Positions 59,295 through 64,000 of a stretch of DNA of 64,000 nucleotides are shown in pieces. The notes under the pieces are model-generated. The model was given only the letters and a program-made list of their open reading frames with translations, ran no database searches and was not told the DNA's origin. This DNA is from Roseivirga sp. 4D4 (GTDB lineage Bacteria; Bacteroidota; Bacteroidia; Cytophagales; Cyclobacteriaceae): the NCBI RefSeq assembly GCF_001747095.1, contig NZ_MDGP01000001.1, positions 2,649,001 to 2,713,000 on the forward strand. The letters are read 5' to 3'. Each line of letters begins with the position of its first letter. The stretch's first letter is position 1. Position numbers and translations under genes: made by a program.

Positions 59295-60068
59295 ATGGCT
59301 ACCTATACAACTGAAATTGCTTCTGATAGTATCCCTTCGGATAACCCTATACATCAACGTTTGTTGAAGGCCTATTATTTAGCCAAACCTTATATAAAAG
59401 GTGATTTGCTGGAATTAGGCTGTGGCGAAGGTCGAGGAGTTGATTTGCTGGCCCCTTTGGCCGACAACTACGTGGCCCTTGACAAAATCCAGGAAGTCAT
59501 TGAAAAACTGAAGGCCAAGCACCCTGAATTAGATTTTAGACAAGCCGTTTTTCCTCCATTCAAAGAAATCGGGGACAATAGTTTTGATACCATTGTCAGT
59601 TTTCAAGTGATAGAACACGTAAAAGCAGATGGTGATTTTCTTGCCGAAATATTCAGAGTACTAAAACCAGGAGGAAAAGCCATACTCACAACCCCGAATA
59701 TTAAAAAAACGCTCAGCCGAAACCCATGGCATGTCAGAGAATACACCGCTTCTGAACTTACTGATTTGGCTAGTAAGTACTTCGACAAAGTTGAGATGAA
59801 AGGCGTTGGTGGAAATGAAAAAGTGATGGCTTATTATGAAGAAAATAAGCGATCGGTTGAACGCATTACCCGCTTTGACATTTTTAACTTACAATATAGA
59901 CTTCCAGCTCCGCTTCTTAGAATTCCTTATGACATTCTAAACAGGATGAACAGGAATAAGCTCAATACAGCCAATACTGGCCTTGTCTCAGAAATTAGTC
60001 ATGAGGACTATTTGCTAATGGAGAATGGCGATGCGGCGCTAGACCTTTTCTTGATCTTGGAAAAATAA
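59295..60068 (+). CDS. class I SAM-dependent methyltransferase
   Basis: A 257-residue Rossmann-type methyltransferase: motif I LLELGCGEGRGVDLL at ~43, acidic motif LDKIQEVIEKLK, motif IV-like FDTIVSFQVIEHV, and LKPGGKAILTTPN. These are methyltransferase type 11/23 features. The substrate is unknown; similar genes act on small molecules or in polysaccharide synthesis. It is divergent from the GWxTD gene and convergent with the DUF2723 gene. Confidence 0.9.
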   Translation: MATYTTEIASDSIPSDNPIHQRLLKAYYLAKPYIKGDLLELGCGEGRGVDLLAPLADNYVALDKIQEVIEKLKAKHPELDFRQAVFPPFKEIGDNSFDTIVSFQVIEHVKADGDFLAEIFRVLKPGGKAILTTPNIKKTLSRNPWHVREYTASELTDLASKYFDKVEMKGVGGNEKVMAYYEENKRSVERITRFDIFNLQYRLPAPLLRIPYDILNRMNRNKLNTANTGLVSEISHEDYLLMENGDAALDLFLILEK

Positions 60069-60091
60069 AAGGCCCACTCACTGAGCAGGCC
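60061..60091 (-). terminator. probable terminator for DUF2723 gene
   Basis: On the reverse strand: GGCC, CTCA, TGAG, GGCC arms form an interrupted stem (one 2-base internal loop) followed by TTTTATTTTT. The T tract overlaps the end of the convergent methyltransferase gene. It may serve both directions. Confidence 0.55.
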
Positions 60092-60115
60092 CAAATTCTT
60101 TCTTTCAATTTTGAA

Positions 60116-63109
60116 CTAAAAGTCGCTTCTGTCCATTCCTAATCTGACGTTTTGTGCATTTAACATCTGACGCACGGTATCAGCTTCTGCCGTCTTACCA
60201 TTACCGGTAAGTAGGGCTTCTATGAACCTAAGCCCTCTGGACTTGATAGAAAACTCTCTATTATATCTACCATTCTTCTGTAGATAGGTCACTTCGCTAT
60301 CAAACTGATTGGCGATTTCCATGGCCATATTAGTAGCTTTTTCGGTTTCACCGATATCAAAATACCCTTGTACAAAACCGATAGATGAAATATCATATGG
60401 TACCGCCTCAACCGGCATTTTTTCCATCCCAAAATCAAGCATCTCCTTGGCTCTAACTGTATCACCTTCGGTTACGAATGCATCTGAGAGGCTAGTGATC
60501 ATAGACCTATGGTTTTGTATAAAGCCTCTATAATCTTCATTTAAATTCGCCTTGGGATTATCAAGGCCTCTGAAACGCATCTCATTCTTAATGTTGTCAT
60601 ACATAACCTCTGTATTAACCAAGTCCCGCACATTGGCTGGCTTTCTCACAGGCAGTAATCTGTATGCCATCCCCTCTTGTACCAAATAAGGATTCACATT
60701 GAAGTTGATTGAGTTGACTGAAGTATAGTTAAAGTAAATAGGTCTCTCCCAATTGTTGTTTGCAATTAGGTCAAGCATCATCATTTGTCCCTTATCCAAG
60801 AATCTGCTGGATAGGTCTCCATTTTGATTACGATTGAACTGAAAGAACATAGATGGTGTCACATACTTTTTCAAATTGTCTGGTATCAAACCTTTGTTCA
60901 ATACCGCTGCAGTATCCACATTCAAATTCAAACCTACTCCAGTCGGAACTGACATCAACTGATTTCCAGATTGAAATGCTACCTTAAACTGAGCGACATC
61001 TCTTCTCACTACGTCAATGTAATCTTCAAGGTCTATTACACGGTCTTTAAAGGCTCCGTTCTCATCAATGTATAGAACATCATTCGTTCCGTCCCGGTAA
61101 TTATCTTTGGTCAAGGAGTAAGGAAAACCTTCCGAGTCATTCATCTTAGTGGCTGTCTGATCTACATACCAAGACGTTTGGTAATAACTCAGCACCACTA
61201 CCCTGACGTCAGTTCTAAAACCTTCTACTTCCTGTAAGTACCATAATGGGAAAGTATCATTATCACCACCAGTAAATAGGATGGCATTAGGCGCACAGGA
61301 TGCAAGGAAATTTCTTGCCGAATCAACCGACAAGTACCTACCTGATCGGTCATGGTCATCCCAGTTTTCTGAGGCCATAATAATAGGTGCCAACATACCT
61401 AGCGCGATTGCTCCAATAACCATAGACTTTCTTCCCTTAGCGGCAAAAGCATTGCCGATTGCCAAAACTGAGAATCCTATCCAGAACGCAAACACATAGT
61501 ATGAGCCTACATATATATAGTCTCTTTCGCGTGGTTCGACCGGTGGCGAATTGAGATAAATTACCAAAGCCAGTCCCGTTAGAATGAATAACATAAGGGT
61601 GGCTGAAAAACGCTTTGGATCCTTATTGAACTGGAAGAAGAAACCAATTAGGCCCAGTAAAAGCGGGATCATGAAATACTGGTTTCGTCCCTTATTATTC
61701 CTAATGGTCTCCGGAACACCTTCGTTACTGGCGAATGGTCCTAACCAACTCGCATCTTGAATATCGCTTTCTCTACCGGAGAAGTTGAACATAAAATACC
61801 TCAGGTACATATGTCCAATCTGATGAGTGAACATAAAGTATAGGTTATCACCAAAGCTTGGTTTCTCCCCAGGTCTCAGTCCAGTTTTTGCCATATAAGT
61901 CTCCGGATGACCAGGGTTTGCACTCCACATCCTCGGTAGGAAAGTGGTATACTCAGGATCATACTCAACCTCCGTTTTATAGTCAGCAATTTTGTAGCTA
62001 TCCTCAGCCTTGTAATAAACCGGAGCCCCCTGACTCGCACTGATTTGAGGAGCATTATAATACTGGCCATTCAACAATGGACGGCTTCCGTATTGCTCCC
62101 TTTTTAGGTAAGAAACGAAAGTCATCACATCCTCAGGGTTGTTTTGATCAATTGGCGGATCAGCTCTTGATCTAATCAGAATTACAGCATAACACGTGTA
62201 ACCAATCAGGATAAAGGCTACTGAAAGAATGAGTGTATTTAGGTTTACCCAATCCTTCTTCACCGTATAGCGCAGGCCGAAAATGATACCTGCAATTACT
62301 GCAAGTGTAAGAAAAAGCGCGCCCGAACCAAATGGTAAACCAAATGTATTGACAAAGGTAATCTCGAACTTACCTGCCAGCGTAGGTAGCCCAGGAATGA
62401 TGATGCTGTTGACTAAAACAATCAGTCCCAAACTCGCAACAATGGCTACCAGCCCTCCTACCCAAGTTGGGTTTTCATACTTCTTGAAGTAATAAATCAA
62501 TCCTAATGCAGGCAATGTTACAAGCCCTAACAAGTGAATACCTGTGGACAGTCCTAGCATGTAAGCGATGAATACTAACCATCGATTGGCTTTGCTTTCG
62601 TCTTTGACCAACTCCCACTTCAGAATCGCCCAGAAGACGACAGCAGTGAAGAATGACGACAAGGCATAAACCTCGCCCTCCACGGCTGAAAACCAGAAAG
62701 AGTCACTAAAAGTGAATGCCAAAGCACCAACCGCTCCGGCTCCTGCGAGCAGTAATTTTTGATAGTCAGTCTCTTCACCAATTTTGGCATCAACCAATTT
62801 TCTCCCCAACATGACGATCGACCAATACAGGAAAAGTATGGTAAATGCCGATGCCACCGCACTGGACATATTGATCCAAAAAGCCACATCAGTAACGTCT
62901 CCAAATGCAAGGAATGAAAACAAACGACCAATCAACATGAACAAAGGAGCCCCAGGAGGGTGTGATACCTCCAACTTGTAGGCTATGGCAATGAACTCCC
63001 CACTATCCCAAAAACTGGCTGTTTCCTCAATGGTCAGTATGTAGGTGACCAAAGAAACGAGAAAAACTCCCCAGCCGGTAAGATTGTTGATCTTCTTAAA
63101 ATCTGTCAT
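60116..63109 (-). CDS. DUF2723 membrane protein, probable glycosyltransferase
   Basis: A 997-residue protein with about a dozen TM helices in the first ~560 residues (for example MLGRKLVDAKIGEETDYQ between helices, VIVLVNSIIIPGLPTLAGK) and a soluble C-terminal part with helical repeats. DUF2723 members belong to the GT-C-like O-glycosyltransferase clan (GT117) and are thought to put mannose on exported proteins; TILTIEETASFWDSGEFIA near residue 25 holds the conserved acidic residue. Very common in Bacteroidota. It is followed on the same strand by nothing recognisable in function. Confidence 0.86.
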   Translation of the reverse strand: MTDFKKINNLTGWGVFLVSLVTYILTIEETASFWDSGEFIAIAYKLEVSHPPGAPLFMLIGRLFSFLAFGDVTDVAFWINMSSAVASAFTILFLYWSIVMLGRKLVDAKIGEETDYQKLLLAGAGAVGALAFTFSDSFWFSAVEGEVYALSSFFTAVVFWAILKWELVKDESKANRWLVFIAYMLGLSTGIHLLGLVTLPALGLIYYFKKYENPTWVGGLVAIVASLGLIVLVNSIIIPGLPTLAGKFEITFVNTFGLPFGSGALFLTLAVIAGIIFGLRYTVKKDWVNLNTLILSVAFILIGYTCYAVILIRSRADPPIDQNNPEDVMTFVSYLKREQYGSRPLLNGQYYNAPQISASQGAPVYYKAEDSYKIADYKTEVEYDPEYTTFLPRMWSANPGHPETYMAKTGLRPGEKPSFGDNLYFMFTHQIGHMYLRYFMFNFSGRESDIQDASWLGPFASNEGVPETIRNNKGRNQYFMIPLLLGLIGFFFQFNKDPKRFSATLMLFILTGLALVIYLNSPPVEPRERDYIYVGSYYVFAFWIGFSVLAIGNAFAAKGRKSMVIGAIALGMLAPIIMASENWDDHDRSGRYLSVDSARNFLASCAPNAILFTGGDNDTFPLWYLQEVEGFRTDVRVVVLSYYQTSWYVDQTATKMNDSEGFPYSLTKDNYRDGTNDVLYIDENGAFKDRVIDLEDYIDVVRRDVAQFKVAFQSGNQLMSVPTGVGLNLNVDTAAVLNKGLIPDNLKKYVTPSMFFQFNRNQNGDLSSRFLDKGQMMMLDLIANNNWERPIYFNYTSVNSINFNVNPYLVQEGMAYRLLPVRKPANVRDLVNTEVMYDNIKNEMRFRGLDNPKANLNEDYRGFIQNHRSMITSLSDAFVTEGDTVRAKEMLDFGMEKMPVEAVPYDISSIGFVQGYFDIGETEKATNMAMEIANQFDSEVTYLQKNGRYNREFSIKSRGLRFIEALLTGNGKTAEADTVRQMLNAQNVRLGMDRSDF

Positions 63110-63188
63110 TTATTCCACATTTGAGGCGTGAAAATAGTAAAAATATGGCTTGCAAGGCGTTAATTTTTATTAATCGGAAGCCCTGTAC

Positions 63189-63833
63189 TTAGTCGGTGAT
63201 GTTGATATTAAACCAAAGCCAAAACAAAAATAATGGGATGTAGGTAGTTGCCACGATTGCATTGGCGACAGACTTCTTCTTTCTGGCCGCAAAATCTACT
63301 CCATAAGTCAGTACCACCCAGTAGAGAATTTCGAATACATTCAGGGCCTGATTAGCATATATGTACTTCTTGGGTACTTCTTGATAGTCGAAAAAGTTCA
63401 TGTAGGAAAGGGGGTAAAATGCCTGGTACTCGAAATAGTTCGGGTCGGTACTCACGAACATAAACCAAAAGATTTTGAGGATTGTGGGCACAAAAAAAAC
63501 TACCTCGGCTATCATAGCAATCTGCCAACATTTGGTGTAAGTGACCTTATAACCCCACATAAAACAGCCCGTCCAAAGGATAAAGCCGACTACCGTAAAC
63601 TTGAGTGCGTAAACGATCGGCACAGCAAAAAACTCTAAGGCAGCGAATATTTGAAAAAGCAACGCCTCCGGGCCTTCCAAGAATTTGAATGCAGCAATTT
63701 CTGCCACAATAAACGACTGTTGTACATAGAGTAAGAGGAATGCAATTAAGCAGACTACAGCAAAAAAGAGCTTCTTGTTAAAGCTCACCCAATCTCTTGC
63801 TCGCAATTCTAATGCGCTAAATTCCCTCGGCAT
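63189..63833 (-). CDS. five-helix membrane protein, unknown function
   Basis: A 214-residue membrane protein with about five hydrophobic helices (FFAVVCLIAFLLLYV, FFAVPIVYALKFTVVGFILW, IAMIAEVVFFVPTILKIFW, a FEILYWVVLTYGV helix and IPLFLFWLWFNI). A YIP1-like arrangement is possible but no family is certain. The gene precedes DUF2723 by 79 bases on the same strand and may share its transcript. Confidence 0.65.
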   Translation of the reverse strand: MPREFSALELRARDWVSFNKKLFFAVVCLIAFLLLYVQQSFIVAEIAAFKFLEGPEALLFQIFAALEFFAVPIVYALKFTVVGFILWTGCFMWGYKVTYTKCWQIAMIAEVVFFVPTILKIFWFMFVSTDPNYFEYQAFYPLSYMNFFDYQEVPKKYIYANQALNVFEILYWVVLTYGVDFAARKKKSVANAIVATTYIPLFLFWLWFNINITD

Positions 63834-63920
63834 TGAAAACTATTTTGGATAAAAGTACGATTATAGGACGAAGGCCTTAATAAAAATGTATCAACGCGTA
63901 GTAAATGACATTAAGGGCTA

Positions 63921-63928
63921 TAATTTTG
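63921..63928 (+). promoter_or_regulatory. -7 element before right-edge gene
   Basis: TAATTTTG, an exact TAnnTTTG match, 19 bases upstream of the GTG at 63948. No clear -33. Confidence 0.4.
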
Positions 63929-63947
63929 CACGAACTTTAAAAGCCAA

Positions 63948-64000
63948 GTGAGAAAGTACATTTTATACACATTTATTCTGGCTAGCACCTTGATGCAAAG
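63948..64000 (+). CDS. start of an exported protein, cut by window edge
   Basis: From GTG at 63948 the frame reads VRKYILYTFILASTLMQ, a basic start and a hydrophobic stretch like a signal peptide, and runs off the window. A good -7 element precedes it. Nothing further can be said. Confidence 0.5.
   Translation, partial: MRKYILYTFILASTLMQ

Noticed and set aside
1..64000. tRNA or rRNA genes
   Set aside because: Read across gaps on both strands; no cloverleaf-like or rRNA sequence was recognised. A tRNAscan/Infernal run would settle this.

Overview
The window comes from a member of the Bacteroidota, most likely a free-living, probably marine Cytophagales-type bacterium. The evidence is a GldH gliding-motility lipoprotein next to a RicT/PSP1 protein, HmuY and TonB-receptor loci with N-terminal carboxypeptidase-like domains, DUF2723, GWxTD, fasciclin, DUF4331 and LytTR proteins, many short Sec/lipobox signals, and several matches to the Bacteroidota -7 element TAnnTTTG. 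Base composition is moderate (about 42-44% G+C by eye). Genus cannot be fixed from this window. I saw no rRNA, tRNA, CRISPR array, prophage or conventional IS element. Apart from one RAYT/REP unit and one AT-rich orphan gene, the window looks like stable chromosome.

Layout. 1-9350: end of an alpha/beta hydrolase gene, a LytS/LytTR two-component pair, small secreted or enzymatic proteins, a reverse-strand run (GDPD, threonine aldolase, lactonase-fold lipoprotein), a MarR regulator with a perfect 24-bp palindrome in its promoter, and two small membrane proteins. 9430-14930: an export-heavy cluster of fasciclin protein, a DUF4331 domain split over two genes, a TPR lipoprotein and a TonB receptor, closed by a terminator. 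15090-26640: two facing iron/heme modules. The forward module encodes a TonB receptor, a periplasmic thioredoxin, a secreted ankyrin-repeat protein, DUF2271 and a PepSY/flavodoxin/NAD(P)H reductase. The reverse module encodes a TonB receptor, HmuY and DUF6607. A 17-bp motif is present once upstream of the ankyrin gene and three times in tandem upstream of the heme receptor, which links the two modules.

26790-27820: a REP-associated tyrosine transposase (RAYT) flanked by REP-like hairpins, one of which carries a nested 20-bp palindrome. 27823-40140: RskA-like anti-sigma and ECF sigma factor (with a non-canonical start), lipoamide dehydrogenase, FabG, a large VWA-type membrane protein, TPR and DoxX proteins, a PadR regulator overlapping an FtsX/MacB-type permease, and a strong terminator. 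40240-45740: small conserved proteins, class IV aminotransferase, a membrane J-domain protein, ThiL and an SDR enzyme. 45820-64000: mainly housekeeping genes, comprising a 1335-aa Upf1-like helicase, GldH, RicT, PurD, RecQ, KdsD, ManC, RlmB, a GWxTD protein, a methyltransferase, a DUF2723 membrane protein, a five-helix membrane protein, and the start of another exported protein at the right edge.

The strongest candidate for an incompletely described system is the 15-26.7 kb iron region. It combines an outer-membrane receptor, a periplasmic thiol-redox protein, an ankyrin protein, a DUF2271 protein with a flavinylation-like motif and an inner-membrane diflavin reductase with a separate heme receptor/HmuY unit, apparently under shared control.
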